Source of the DNA: JBEVJK01 sp963791325
GTDB taxonomy: Bacteria > Pseudomonadota > Alphaproteobacteria > Rhizobiales > Rhizobiaceae
Direction: 5' to 3'
Length of the DNA stretch: 64,000 nt
NCBI GenBank assembly: GCA_963791325.1
Contig: CAWBRU010000004.1
Coordinates: 1 to 64,000 of the forward strand
Of the stretch, positions 1-9,570 are shown one piece after another (position 1 is the stretch's first letter; every line of letters begins with the position of its first letter). Both the position numbers and the translations under genes were made by a program. The notes beneath the pieces are model-generated. The model saw only the letters and a list, made by a program, of their open reading frames with translations. It had not been told where the DNA came from and ran no database searches.

Positions 1-1339
1 AGCTGACCGAGCGCGCCAAGTCTGCTGTGCGGGATTGAACCTCCTGGAACAGGCGAACGTTCTCGATCGCAATCACCGCCTGGTCGGCGAAGGTGGACAG
101 CAATTCGATTTGCTTGCGGTTGAAGGGGCGAACCTCGAGGCGTCGGATTACCAGCACGCCGATGGCTTCCTCGTCGCGCAAGAGCGGCGTGGAGAGTGTC
201 GTTCGGTGTCCAAGACGCAGCGCCATCTCCCGGCCGGCAGCAAACTCGTCTCCGGCGATGCTGAGGTCCTCTACGTGCACCGACTTCTTGTCGAGAAGTG
301 CTCGGCCGGAAACCCAGTCGCGCCCAATAGGCCATCTCAGCATGTCGTAGGGATCGGTCCGTGGTGCGCGCTGATAAGAGCAATTCACCATCTCTCAGCA
401 GGATTAACGAGTCGAAGGCGTCACACAGCTTCGCCGCGCTTTCGGCCACGGCATTGAGTACGGGCTGAATGTCGGTTGGAGACGCGGCAATCGCGCGCAG
501 GATGGCGCTGGTGGCGGTCTGCTGCTCGAGCGCCTCGGTCAGCTCGCGGTTGCGGGCCTCGATTTCCTGATAGAGCTGCCCCAGCTGCGCGGATGTCTGG
601 TTGACATTTTCAGCCAGCACTCCCAGTTCGTCCCGATTGACCACAGCCACCTGTCGCGCAAAGTCGCCGGAGGCGATTTCGCGCAGACGTGTTTCGATTT
701 TCTTCACTGGATCGATCAGCGACCAGGAGATGATGTATCCGAGGCCAAGTGCCAGCAGGATGCTGCCGAGGGCGAACGAAGACGACGATCAGACGAGACG
801 TTCCGTACGCCCCCTCGGGCTTTGTCTATTGCGGCCACCATGTCAGCCTCGGCCATGTTGACCAATTGGTTCGTCAGACGCTCCAGTCGGTCGGCGGAAG
901 GCGCGATGCCGGTCATTGAGCCTTGCGTGCCTCGTCCGTCTTACCGGCCCGGATGAGGTCAACGATATGGTTCACGTCTCCGTGAAACGTTCGTAGTCCT
1001 GCCGCACCTGAGTGAGGATTTCCGCTTCGTCTTTGGCGACGAATTCCATGCGATCAAGGTCGTAGCCGAATTGGCCCAGCTGGCGGAGCGCCGCATCGCA
1101 GCATCCTGTCGTCCTGAAGCAGCAGCGCGGTCGAGATGCTGTAGAGCTGGTTCGTCGTGTCGTGCTGGACCTGATGATAGGCAGCGATCTTGCGCTGCAG
1201 CCTGATCAATTCATTGGTCTGATCGTTGACCCCGCTCAACATCTGCAGGCCGACCGCCGCCGAGCACGATCAGCAGGCCGACTATCGACAGAAACGCGAC
1301 CAACAGCTTGGTCTGGACCCGCGCCGGCAGCCGAGCCAC
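1..1339 (-). CDS. HAMP-GAF membrane sensor, 3' end outside window, frame interrupted
   Basis: Read leftward through several frame changes, the product begins with a hydrophobic segment (about 1290-1240), then a helical periplasmic region with the stretch LQRKIAAYHQVQHDTTNQLY, a second hydrophobic segment (about 780-720), a HAMP linker and the coiled helix QLGQLYQEIEARNRELTEAL. A GAF domain follows, ending in RPFNRKQIELLSTFADQAVI and AIENVRLFQEVQ. This order is typical of proteobacterial sensor histidine kinases and nucleotide cyclases; the output domain lies beyond position 1, so I cannot choose. The GTG at 1339 is a guess at the start. It lies just downstream of the SCO1-like gene in the same direction. 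Frame breaks near 370, 780 and 1085 may be sequencing error. Confidence 0.7.
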
Positions 1340-1365
1340 CCATCCGACCAGCCCGCTCGGTGACG

Positions 1366-1948
1366 TTACCTGGCTTCGTCCAGGAGGCTGAGAAGGTCAC
1401 CCCGGAACTCCTCTAGGTCGAACGCAGCACCGAGATACTGAACACGCAAGATGCCATTTGGATCGACGAGCGACGTCAGCAACGTATGGTCGACATCGCC
1501 GTCTGCCGTCTTCCTTGCAATGACGCCGTATTTCCGTCCGACCTCATGGACAGCTGCCGGATCGCCGGTGAGAAACGACCAGCCTTTCAGATCGGCGCCG
1601 AAATTCTCGGCGTACTGCTTCAGCACATCGGGCGTATCGCGCTCCGGATCGACGGTGATCGAAACGAAGGCAATTTTCGTCCCGAACGCAGTGCCGAGCT
1701 TTTCCTGCACGCGCGCCATGTTGTCGGTCAGCATCGGGCAGATGTCGGTACAGTAGGTATAGATGAATGCAATGGCCACCACCTTGCCGCGAAGATCGCG
1801 AAGCGATACGCGCACCCGATCCTGCGATATCAGCGTGAAGTCCGGCGCCTGCCCTATCGTCGGCAGGCGTTGGTCGTGCGGTGCGTCATGCGCATGCGCA
1901 GACCCTGCCATCAGCGACAAGCAGGAGGATGCGCGCCGGCCACCACAC
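1366..1948 (-). CDS. SCO1/SenC-family thioredoxin-fold protein
   Basis: SCO/SenC proteins are membrane- or signal-anchored periplasmic thioredoxin-fold proteins that bind copper for cytochrome oxidase assembly or act in redox sensing. The metal/redox motif CTDICP (CxxxC) and the distal histidine in DHTLLTSLVDPNG are both present, with the family stretches FIYTYCTDICPM and VSITVDPERDTP. The open frame starts at 1920 (TTG), but a hydrophobic signal (ILLLVA) lies just upstream in another frame, so the true start is probably the GTG at 1948 with one indel near 1912. It directly follows the last substrate-binding gene, which suggests one transcript with the array. Confidence 0.85.
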
Positions 1949-2962
1949 TCATGTCTTCATCTCGCGCTTTAGTTCGTCGAGGAAGTGCCAGTCGGTGCCG
2001 TTGGCGATGATTCGTCTGCGGAGTTGATTTGATCATGCCGGCCTCTTGAAGTCGCAGCGCGTAAAAACGAATCGTGTCTTCGGGGTCGTACTCACGCCAC
2101 TTGTCGTAGGGCACGTCGGTCATCGTCTGCAGGGCATAGTCATAGTTGGCCGTGAAGCCGTCATCGACGATCTGTCGTGCGACGCGCTCCGGCTCAGAGA
2201 CACAAAGGTCCGCCGCTTTGAGAATGGCGCGGACGACGCGCTTGGTCGCGATCGGGTTGTTCTGAACGAAGTCCGCGTTGCCGGCCAGCATGCAGCAAAA
2301 GTACTGCGACCAGGGACGATCGACGGCACTGTTGATTACTACGTGACCGATGTTGTCGGGCCCGCAGTTCCTGAGGCTCCGGCGGAAAGCCGAGGAACGC
2401 ATCGATCTTGCCTTGGGCGAAGAGCGTCATCGGTTTGATATCTGGGCTAGTGACCCAGTTGATGTCCTTGACGGGATCGAGCCCGACATAGGCCGCCATG
2501 CCGGTCAGAAAAGACATGCGGACTCGAGCCCAAGCCTTGGACGCCGACACTCTTGCCTTTCAGGTCCCTGATGCTCGTGGATGCTTTCGTTCGCGAATAG
2601 CTCAAAGCAGCCGGGATGCACGCCGGCCAGCACTGTGATCGGGCCGCCTGCATCCATCGTCACCACGAGTGGCGCGGCGAAATTCAAGGTGAAGTCAACA
2701 GTGCCGCTCGCGATGGCGGTCTGATTGCACCGGCGGCCGTCTCAGTCATCACATAGCGGACGTCGGTGAAGCCCTCGGCATGCAGCAGCTCCTCGGCGAC
2801 ATATTGAGGCGCGATGCAAATGCCCTTGATCTTCGCAAGGCGAACAGTCGTTGTTTCCGGCGGCGGCTCTGCGGCGAGCGATTGGTGGACGCCAACGAGG
2901 CTCGCAGCGCCGGCTGCCGAAAGGCCGGCCAGGAAGCACCGGCGGCTCTGGATGATTTGCAT
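1949..2962 (-). CDS. Substrate-binding protein, array copy F (last), frame interrupted
   Basis: NMT1/TauA-like periplasmic binding protein. It starts MQIIQSRRCFLAGLSAAGAA, a twin-arginine-like signal ending near SLAAEPPP. Recognisable family blocks follow: YVAEELLHAEGFTDVRYV, ITVLAGVHPGCFELFANESI, AYVGLDPVKDINWV, KIDAFLGFPPEPQELRAR, DRPWSQYFCCMLAGNADFV and the tail that should read GTDW.FLDELKREMKT. These blocks sit in different frames, with breaks near 2720, 2600, 2520, 2390 and 2015. The full span of about 1014 bp equals an intact copy, so nothing large is missing. Its stop is immediately followed by the SCO1-like gene. Confidence 0.8.
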
Positions 2963-2991
2963 GTCCACGTCTCCCCTTGAGACAAACGGGA

Positions 2992-4005
2992 TCAGGTTTT
3001 CAACTCGCGCTTCAGCTCGTTGAGGAAGCGCCAGTCCGTTCCGTCGGCGATGATCTGCTGCGGGCTCGACTTGATCATGCCCGTCTCCTGCATGCGCAGC
3101 GCGTAGAACCGCAGCGAAGCTTCAGCATCGTAGTCGCGCCAGCGGTCGTAGCGGATGTCGTTCAGAGTCTGCAGCGCGTAGTCGTAGCTGGGGACGAAAC
3201 CTCGATCGACCATCTGCTGCGCTACCCATGACGGATCGGACGCGCAGAGGTCGGCACCCTTGAAGATGGCCCGCAGAACCCGCTTCGTCGCTACCGGGTA
3301 TTTGTTCACGTAGTCCGCAGTGGCGGAAATCATGCAGCAGAAATGCTGCGACCACGGCGCGGTCGATGGTCGTGTTGAGGATCGTATGGCCGATTTTCCT
3401 GGCGCGCAGTTCCTGCACACGGGTCGGCTGGCCGAGGAATGCATCGAACTTTCCTTCGACGAAGGCTTCCGCAAGCTTGTTTTCTTCGGTGACCCATTCG
3501 ATGTCGTTGACGGGATCGAGCCCGACATAGGCGGCCATCAGAGCAACCAACACGTATTGCGGAGAATCGAGGGTCAAGATGCCAACCCGCTTGCCCCGCA
3601 GATCCGTGATGCTGTCGACGCTGTCGTTGGCGATCAGTTCGAGGCATCCGGAGTGCAGCCCGCCAAGCACCTTGATTGGCACGCCAGCGTCGATCGATGC
3701 GAGATGGATCGGCACATAGTTCATGCTGAAGTCCGTCTCGCCGCGTGCGATCCACACCGACTGATCGACGTTTTGGTCACCTTGCACGTAGCGGACATCG
3801 GTGAAGCCTTCAGCGCGGAGCAGCTCTCCGGCCATATACAGGCCCGGCCCAGCAATAAGCGCCGTCGATCAATCTGCGGCAGGCGGACGGAGGTCGTCTC
3901 CGGTGGCTCCTCAGCCCAAGCCGGTGTCGAGGTGCCGATAAGGCCGGCGGCGCCGACTGACGCAGCGCCGGCCAAGAAATGGCGGCGGTTCTGGATGATT
4001 TGCAT
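2992..4005 (-). CDS. Substrate-binding protein, array copy E, frame interrupted
   Basis: Same family as its neighbours. The N-terminus MQIIQNRRHFLAGAASVGAA is a twin-arginine-like signal. The central frame (3122-3835) carries ELLRAEGFTDVRYVQGDQN, LGGLHSGCLELIAND, DLRGKRVGI and AAYVGLDPVNDIEWV. The C-terminal frame (2992-3350) carries WSQHFCCMISATADYVNKYP, VATKRVLRAIFKGADLC and the terminal GTDWRFLNELKRELKT. Breaks fall near 3870 and 3350. It is most like copies A and B (SGCLELIAN, RYDRWRD, RMQETGMIKSSPQ), which points to local duplication. Position 29 of the signal region keeps the small-residue cleavage pattern AWAEE. Confidence 0.82.
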
Positions 4006-4048
4006 CGGTCGCTCCTTCCCTTTGAAAGGGCTCTGCGTGTTGGCGTGC

Positions 4049-5058
4049 CTACGTCTTCAGCTCCCGCTTCAGCTCGTTGAGGAAACGCCAATCTGTGTTT
4101 GCGGCTAGGACTTCGTTGGGACTCGTGGCGATCATGCCCAGCTCCTTCATGCGGAGGGCATAGAAGGTCAAAGTATCGGCTGGATCGTACTCGCGCCAGA
4201 CATCATACCGCGCATCAGTGAGGGTGCGTAGGGCGTAGTCGTAGCTGCTTGCAAAACCCTTCTCAACCGAAAGCCTGGCTGCCGCCTGAGGATCGGAGAC
4301 GCAGAGGTCCACAGACTTGAGCAGGGCACGCAATGCCCGTTTCGTCGCCACTGGGTACTGGCGGACGAAATCGGCGCTGCCATAGATCAAACAGCAGAAG
4401 TATTGCGACCACGGACGGTCGATCGCCATAATCAGAATTGGGTGGCCGATCTTGCGATCGCGGGCGATCTGTGGATCGGGCGGTGTCGCGAGAAACGCGT
4501 CGATCTTGCCTTCTGCGAGCAGATTCCAGCGAATTGGAAGTTTCAACCCATTGGATGTCTCTGTCAGGGTCGACCCCGACATTGGCGGCCATCAACCTGA
4601 GGAGGACATGCGCCAAGCCATTCAGTTGATTGATACCGACCCGTCTGCCGCGCAGGTCTTTCACACTGGTAACGTGTCGGCCGGCCAATAACTCGATGCA
4701 ACCGACATGCAATCCGGCGAGGACCTTCAACGGTGTTCCACTCTCGATCAATTGCAGAATTATCGGAGCGTCAAAGGATTCGATGTCGATTTTGCCGTCC
4801 GCCATTAATCTCAGCCCTTCGGCGTCATTGGCCGGCTGGACAAATTCGACCTCGGTAAAGCCTTCGGCACGCAACAATTCTTCAGCGGCATAGAACGGCG
4901 TCACACAGTCGGAAACCTTAGGATAAACCGACGTGCGGATGCGGGTAATCTCGGGGGGCGGCTCCGCCCAGGCTGGCTTCGTAGTAGCTGAGGAGACCTG
5001 AGGCGCCTGTCGCCGCTGCACCGGCCAGAAAGCAGCGTCGATTCTGGATGATCTGCAT
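4049..5058 (-). CDS. Substrate-binding protein, array copy D, frame interrupted
   Basis: Fourth gene of the array by transcription order. The signal begins MQIIQNR and changes frame near 5030; the mature part reads ELLRAEGFTEVEFVQPANDA, IESFDAPIILQLIESGTPLK, VLAGLHVGCIELLAGRHV, DLRGRRVGINQL and AANVGVDPDRDIQWV, then changes frame near 4535 into LLAEGKIDAFLATPPDPQ, DRPWSQYFCCLIYGSADFV and NTDWRFLNELKRELKT. It is the most diverged copy: the block before the tail reads SPNEVLAANTDW instead of SPQQIIADGTDW, and the ligand-side segment differs, so its ligand probably differs too. Confidence 0.82.
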
Positions 5059-5103
5059 GGCCTTTCCCTCCCATCGAAGTTACGGTGTGCCGACCACACG
5101 CCC

Positions 5104-6111
5104 CTATGTCTTCAACTCGCGCTTCAGCTCGTTGAGGAAGCGCCAATCGGTCCCGTCGGCGATGATCTGCTGCGGGCTCGACTTAACTAGCCCGGCTTCA
5201 TGCAAGCGCAACGAGAAAAACCTAACCGTATCCTCAGGATCGAATTCCCGCCATCTGGCGTAGGGAAGTTCGGTGAGCATGCGCACCGTATATTCGTAGT
5301 TGTCGGTATGCCCCCCATCGACCAGTTGGCGCGCAACTATCTGGGGATTGGAAACGCAGGCATCGGCGCCCTTAAGTAGCGCGCGCAGAACGCGCTTGGT
5401 AGCGACAGGATAGCGCTCGACATAGTCCGCGCTGGCCACCACAATGCAGCAAAAGTACTGCGACCAGGGCCGATCCGAAATTCCGCTGACCACGACATGG
5501 CCAAGTTTACGCTCCCGCAACTCTTGGACCTCTAGCGCGACGCCCAGCAGGGCATCGATCTTGTGCTCCGCAAAGAGCTGGATCGGGGTGATGTCGCTGT
5601 AAACCCAGTTGATGTCGTGTACAGGGTCGAGGCCCACATAGGTGGCCATCGCGCTCACGTAAAGATGGGGGTCTGATCCCAATGCGGGCCCAATCCCGAC
5701 ACTCTTGCCCTTAAGGTCAAGAACGCTGTTGATACCCTCGTGGGCAAACAGCTCCCAGCACCCAACATGGACACCGCACAATCCCTTGAGCCGCACTCCG
5801 GTATCCACGGCAACGACGAGTGCACTCGCGAAATCTAGCCCAAAATCCGCTTGGTCCTTCGCGATCAGCGCTGCCGCGGTTGCCTCGTTGCCCACTGGCA
5901 CGTAGCGGAAGTCGGTGAAACCCTCGCCACGCAGCAGCCCCTCGGCGATGTACTGCGGCGCGATGCAGCCGCCCCCAGGAAAATCGGCGAAGCGCGCAGT
6001 CGGTGTCTCAGGAGCGGCTTCGGCAAGTGCGCGTCCGGCACCGAACATGCCGGCTGCGGTAAACGCCGACAGGCCGAAGAGGACGCGACGGCGGTTCTGG
6101 ATGATCTGCAT
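5104..6111 (-). CDS. Substrate-binding protein, array copy C (only intact copy)
   Basis: The one copy with an unbroken frame, 335 aa, and therefore the reference for the array. MQIIQNRRRVLFGLSAFTAA is a twin-arginine-like signal cleaved probably after ALAEA. The mature part has two binding-protein lobes: YIAEGLLRGEGFTDFRYVPV, GLCGVHVGCWELFAHEGINS, DLKGKSVGIGPALGSDPHLY, TYVGLDPVHDINWV, KIDALLGVALEVQELRER, DRPWSQYFCCIVVASADYV and the tail GTDWRFLNELKRELKT. Such proteins deliver small ligands to ABC importers of the TauABC/SsuABC/ThiXYZ type, but no permease or ATPase gene is near. The ligand is unknown. A clear Shine-Dalgarno (GGAAGGAG) precedes the ATG. Confidence 0.92.
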   Translation of the reverse strand: MQIIQNRRRVLFGLSAFTAAGMFGAGRALAEAAPETPTARFADFPGGGCIAPQYIAEGLLRGEGFTDFRYVPVGNEATAAALIAKDQADFGLDFASALVVAVDTGVRLKGLCGVHVGCWELFAHEGINSVLDLKGKSVGIGPALGSDPHLYVSAMATYVGLDPVHDINWVYSDITPIQLFAEHKIDALLGVALEVQELRERKLGHVVVSGISDRPWSQYFCCIVVASADYVERYPVATKRVLRALLKGADACVSNPQIVARQLVDGGHTDNYEYTVRMLTELPYARWREFDPEDTVRFFSLRLHEAGLVKSSPQQIIADGTDWRFLNELKRELKT

Positions 6112-6155
6112 TTGCTTCTCCTTCCTTCAGAAAGGACCGCGTGTCGGCACTAAGC

Positions 6156-7173
6156 TCACGTCTTCAGCTCGCGCTTCAGCTCGTCGAGGAAGCGCCAGTC
6201 CGTGCCTTTGGCGATGATCTCCTGAGGGCTCGACTTGATCATGCCCGTCTCCTGCATGCGCAGCGCATAGAAGCGCACCGAATCCTCGGCATCGTAGTCC
6301 CGCCACTTGTCGTGCCGGGTCTCTCTGCAGCGTTCCAGCGCATCGTCGTAGCTGGGGAGGAAGCCTCGATCGACCAGCTCGCGTGCCGCCGCTGTCGGGT
6401 TCGACGCGCAGAGGTCGGCGGCCTTGAGGATGGCTCGCAGGACGCGCTTGGTCGCGACCGGGTATTTGTCCACATAGTCGGCGTTGCCGGCGACCATGCA
6501 GCAGAAATACTGCGACCACGGACGGTCGATGGCGTTGCTGACGACGGTGTGGCCGATCTTCTCGGCCCGCAGCTTCTGCGGCTCGGGCGTGCCGGCGAGG
6601 AACGCATCGACCTTGCCTGTCGATGAAGCCCTGCATTGGCCGGATCGCGCTCTCGACCCAGTCGATGTCGCTGGACGGGATCGAGCCCGACATAGGTGGC
6701 CATCAGGCTCACCAGAGACGTGCGGGTGGTCGATTCAGGCCCACACGCCCACCCGCTTACCTTTCAGGTCCGCAATGCTGCTGTACGCTGTCATTGGCGA
6801 TCAGCTCGAAGCAGCCGGAGTGCACGCCGGTCAGTATCTTGATCGGCACGCCGGCCTCGATCGGGCGGATGTGCATCGACGGCATGTTGAAGTCGAAATC
6901 GGTCTCGCCGCGCGGCGAGCCATTCGCGAGTTGTCGACGTTTCGGGTCACCTTGCACGTATTGGACGTCGGTCAGGCCGTCGGCGCGCATCAGTTCTCCG
7001 GCGAGGTAGAGGGACCCCCAGCAATAGGCGCCATCCGATCCAGCGCCCGAGCCGGACAGTGGTCGTCTCCGGTGGCGCCTCCGCCGAGGCCGGTGTCGGG
7101 TGCCGATCAGGCCAGCAGCGCCGGCCGACGCAGCGCCGGCCAGGAAATGGCGACGGTTCTGGATGAATTGCAT
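6156..7173 (-). CDS. Substrate-binding protein, array copy B, frame interrupted
   Basis: The N-terminus MQFIQNRRHFLAGAASAGAA is the same twin-arginine-like signal as copy E. Blocks in several frames: ELMRADGLTDVQYVQGDPK, RGETDFDFNMPSMHIRPI, ILTGVHSGCFELIANDS, then the well-preserved C-terminus (6156-6497) with GNADYVDKYPVATKRVL, RAILKAADLCASNP and GTDWRFLDELKRELKT. At least four frame breaks lie between 6500 and 7090. The span matches an intact copy. Family and role as in copy C; closest to copies A and E. Confidence 0.78.
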
Positions 7174-7216
7174 GGGACTCTCCTTCCCTTGAAAAGTCAC
7201 GGCGTGTTGGCGACGC

Positions 7217-8233
7217 CTACGTCTTCAACTCGCGCTTCAGCTCGTCGAGGAAGCGCCAGTCCGTGCCGTCGGCGATGATCTTCTGCGGGCTCGACTTGAT
7301 CATGCCCGTCTCCTGCATGCGCAGTGCGTAGAACCGCAGCGAGTCTTCAGGATCGAAATCCCGCCAGCGGTCGTACCGGATATCCTTCAGCGTTTGGAGC
7401 GCGTAGTCATACGACGGGACGAAATCGCGATCGACCATCTGCTGCGCCACCCATTGCGGATCCGACACGCAGAGGTCGGCGGCCTTGAGGATGGATCGCA
7501 AGACCCGCTTGGTCGCCACCGGGTACCTGTTCACGTAGTCCGTCGTCGCGGAGATCATGCAGCAGAAATACTGTGACCATGGGCGGTCGACGGCATTGTT
7601 GAGGATCGTGTGGCCGATCTTCTTGGCGCGCAGCTCCTGCGGCTGGGGCGGCGTGCCGAGGAATGCATCGATCTTCCCTTGGACGAAGAGTTCCGTCGGG
7701 CTTGACGTCCTCAGTCAAGACCCACTGGATATCGTTGACGGGATCGAGCCCGACATAGGCGGCCATGAGGGTCAGCCACACGTGTCGCGAGTTGTTGAAA
7801 CCATCAACGCCCACCCTCTTGCCCCGCAGATCCGTGACGCTGCGGATGCTCTCGTTGGCGATCAGTTCGAGGCATCCCGAGTGCAACCCGGTTAGCACCT
7901 TGATCGGCACGCCGGCGTCGATCGACGCGATTTGCTTCGGCGAAAAGTTGACCGAGAAATCCGTCTCACCGCGTGCGATCCACTCCGATTGGTCGACGCT
8001 TCTTGTCGCCTTTTACGTAGCGAACGTCGGTGAAGCCATCTGCACGCATCAGTTCTCCGGCGATGTACAGCGCCTGCCCAGCAGTAGGAACCACCAACCC
8101 ACCGCGGCAGACGAACCGTGGTCGTTTCCAGCGGCGGCTCCGCGTGGAGTGACTTCGGAAAACCGACGATACCGGCAGCGCCTGCCATTGCAGCGCCGGC
8201 CAGGAATCGGCGGCGGGTTTGGATGATCTGCAT
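7217..8233 (-). CDS. Substrate-binding protein, array copy A (first transcribed), frame interrupted
   Basis: First gene of the leftward array. MQIIQTRRRFLAGAAMAGAA is the twin-arginine-like signal, ending near SLHAEPP. The middle frame carries VLTGLHSGCLELIANESIRS, DLRGKRVGVDGFNNSRHVW and AAYVGLDPVNDIQWV. The C-terminal frame carries MISATTDYVNRYPVATKRVL, the RSILKAADLCVSDP block and GTDWRFLDELKRELKT. Frame breaks lie near 8090, 8010, 7700 and 7570. The 363 bp upstream to the next recognisable coding remnant would have to hold the promoter of the whole cluster. Confidence 0.8.
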
Positions 8234-8596
8234 CGGAATGCTCCTCTCCGAACTGCAAACGGAATTGGGGCCGGAACCGAGCAAAAGAGGCTCCGGCAGA
8301 GGCAGATAGTCTCGTGAGCGCGCCGAGTAGCTGTCAGAGCGCGCCCAGTCCAAATGCGGGAGTCTCTACGCTCTCAGTCGCCGGCACTGGTGATGGTCCC
8401 AACCAGCGATACGGATTTATACTCCTAAATTGCGTTTGGCGCGAGTCAGACACGGCACCGGGTGGCCAAAGCTCTCGATTTAGAAAACCCACCTGAGCAT
8501 GACGTAGCCTGGTCCGCGGCCTCTGCCGTGCGAAGGTCTGCCCGTCAGGTTGACGTGTGCAACGGGGCGAGGACACTTCAGACATGGGAGTGACGA
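8234..8596. other. Gap upstream of the binding-protein array
   Basis: No convincing gene on either strand. Because all six array genes run leftward with short spacers, this stretch is the most likely place for their promoter. A more AT-rich patch lies at about 8402-8440. I could not identify definite -35/-10 boxes or an operator. Confidence 0.4.
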
Positions 8597-8895
8597 ATGT
8601 GGGGCACCGCTCTGTGGGGCGACCTGCTGTCAGCTCGGGGAATTCTTGACCGCTCGCGCGCATCTGGAGAAGGTGCTTACCCGATTTGGCCCGAGGACCG
8701 CCCCTTCTACATGTCACTCGCCCCCAGGTTGCCAGGGTCTCCCCGCTCGCTTATCTCTCGCACGACCTGTTTTGTCTTGGCTATCTCGATCAGGCACGCC
8801 TGAGAAGTGAACAGGCAGTCGATGAGGCGCGCGACCTTGGTCACGCGTTCAGTCTCGCCCGGGCGTGGTGTTTCGCTGCTGGCGCGACCGCCGAT
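8597..8895 (+). pseudogene. Remnant of adenylate/guanylate cyclase C-terminal TPR region
   Basis: Across three frames the sequence reads VGHRSVGATCCQLGEFLTAR, AHLEKVLTRFGPEDRPFYM, RVSPLAYLSHDLFCLGYLDQ and EARDLGHAFSLARAWCFAAG. This is the TPR pattern found at the C-terminus of large class III cyclases that carry an AAA-type ATPase domain. No cyclase or ATPase domain is present upstream, and the similarity stops near 8895. It is read as a short decayed fragment of a once much longer gene, opposite in direction to its neighbours. Confidence 0.6.
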
Positions 8896-8960
8896 CTCCT
8901 GCGCACTAGGCCGATGCGCCGACGAGGGCTGCCTGCCGATGAGGAAATAGAGGACATTCG

Positions 8961-9344
8961 CTAAAGGGGCCGGCGACCAGCAACGCACAAGGCCTCAAGC
9001 TCGGCAACCTTGACCTCGGCGTCTGTTTTGCTTTGGTCCATGGCCGGATTAGTAATCCTCGCTTTTCGGGCAAGAGAGGACCTTGGGGGCAATTTCCCCG
9101 CCGTTCTCCACTCACGCGGCGCGGTCGGCAGTCCCGCCTTGCCTCGGCCGTTATCGGCAGCGCGCGGCGAATTTCGTCGGCTTGGCCGGGACGCCTTTGA
9201 CGCGAGCTCTCGAAGGGCTCGGCTCTCCTCGCAGCGGTATTGCCCAGGCCAGACTTCTGGCGTGTCACTGTCGGCAATCCGTACCCGTTGCCCATCAATG
9301 TCCAGCGTGTCGCCGTCCACAATGTTGAGGGGTGGTGGCGGCAT
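8961..9344 (-). pseudogene. Staphylococcal-nuclease-like (SNase) gene, degenerate after its first third
   Basis: The N-terminus LNIVDGDTLDIDGQRVRIAD followed by DTPEVWPGQYRCEE is the classic start of bacterial SNase-like thermonucleases (VxDGDT, RxxDxPE). After about residue 45 the open frame no longer resembles the family and neither alternative frame restores it fully, so the gene is frameshifted more than once or truncated. It lies 28 bp downstream of the Excalibur gene on the same strand, a domain combination known within single extracellular nucleases. Confidence 0.6.
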
Positions 9345-9372
9345 GGCCGCCAGGTCAGGACGAGCTTACTCG

Positions 9373-9570
9373 TCAATCGCCGCACTGCCTGTCACAAGCG
9401 TAGCCATCGTGGTCGCGGTCGAGCTTGGTCATACCGTTCCGCAAATCAGCCTGTGCCTTCTCGCAAGTAACCTTGTTGCCGTTGTCCGGGCCGACGTCAT
9501 GCGTACAAGTGTATGCAAAGGCTGGCATGGACAAAGTGGCGAGCATGGTGGCAATCAAAATCGTCTTCAT
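9373..9570 (-). CDS. Small secreted Excalibur-domain protein
   Basis: A 65-aa product starting MKTILIATMLATLSMPAFA, a signal peptide with probable cleavage after AFA. The mature 46 residues end in the calcium-binding Excalibur motif LDRDHDGYACD (DxDxDGxxC), with four cysteines in total able to form disulphides. Start chosen at 9570 because it gives a complete signal peptide; an in-frame ATG at 9600 would only add charged residues. Excalibur domains are often attached to SNase nucleases, and an SNase-like remnant follows directly, so the two probably worked together outside the cytoplasm. Confidence 0.8.
   Translation of the reverse strand: MKTILIATMLATLSMPAFAYTCTHDVGPDNGNKVTCEKAQADLRNGMTKLDRDHDGYACDRQCGD

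Noticed and set aside
1949..8233. A complete ABC importer operon
   Set aside because: No permease or ATPase could be found in any frame between or beside the binding-protein genes.
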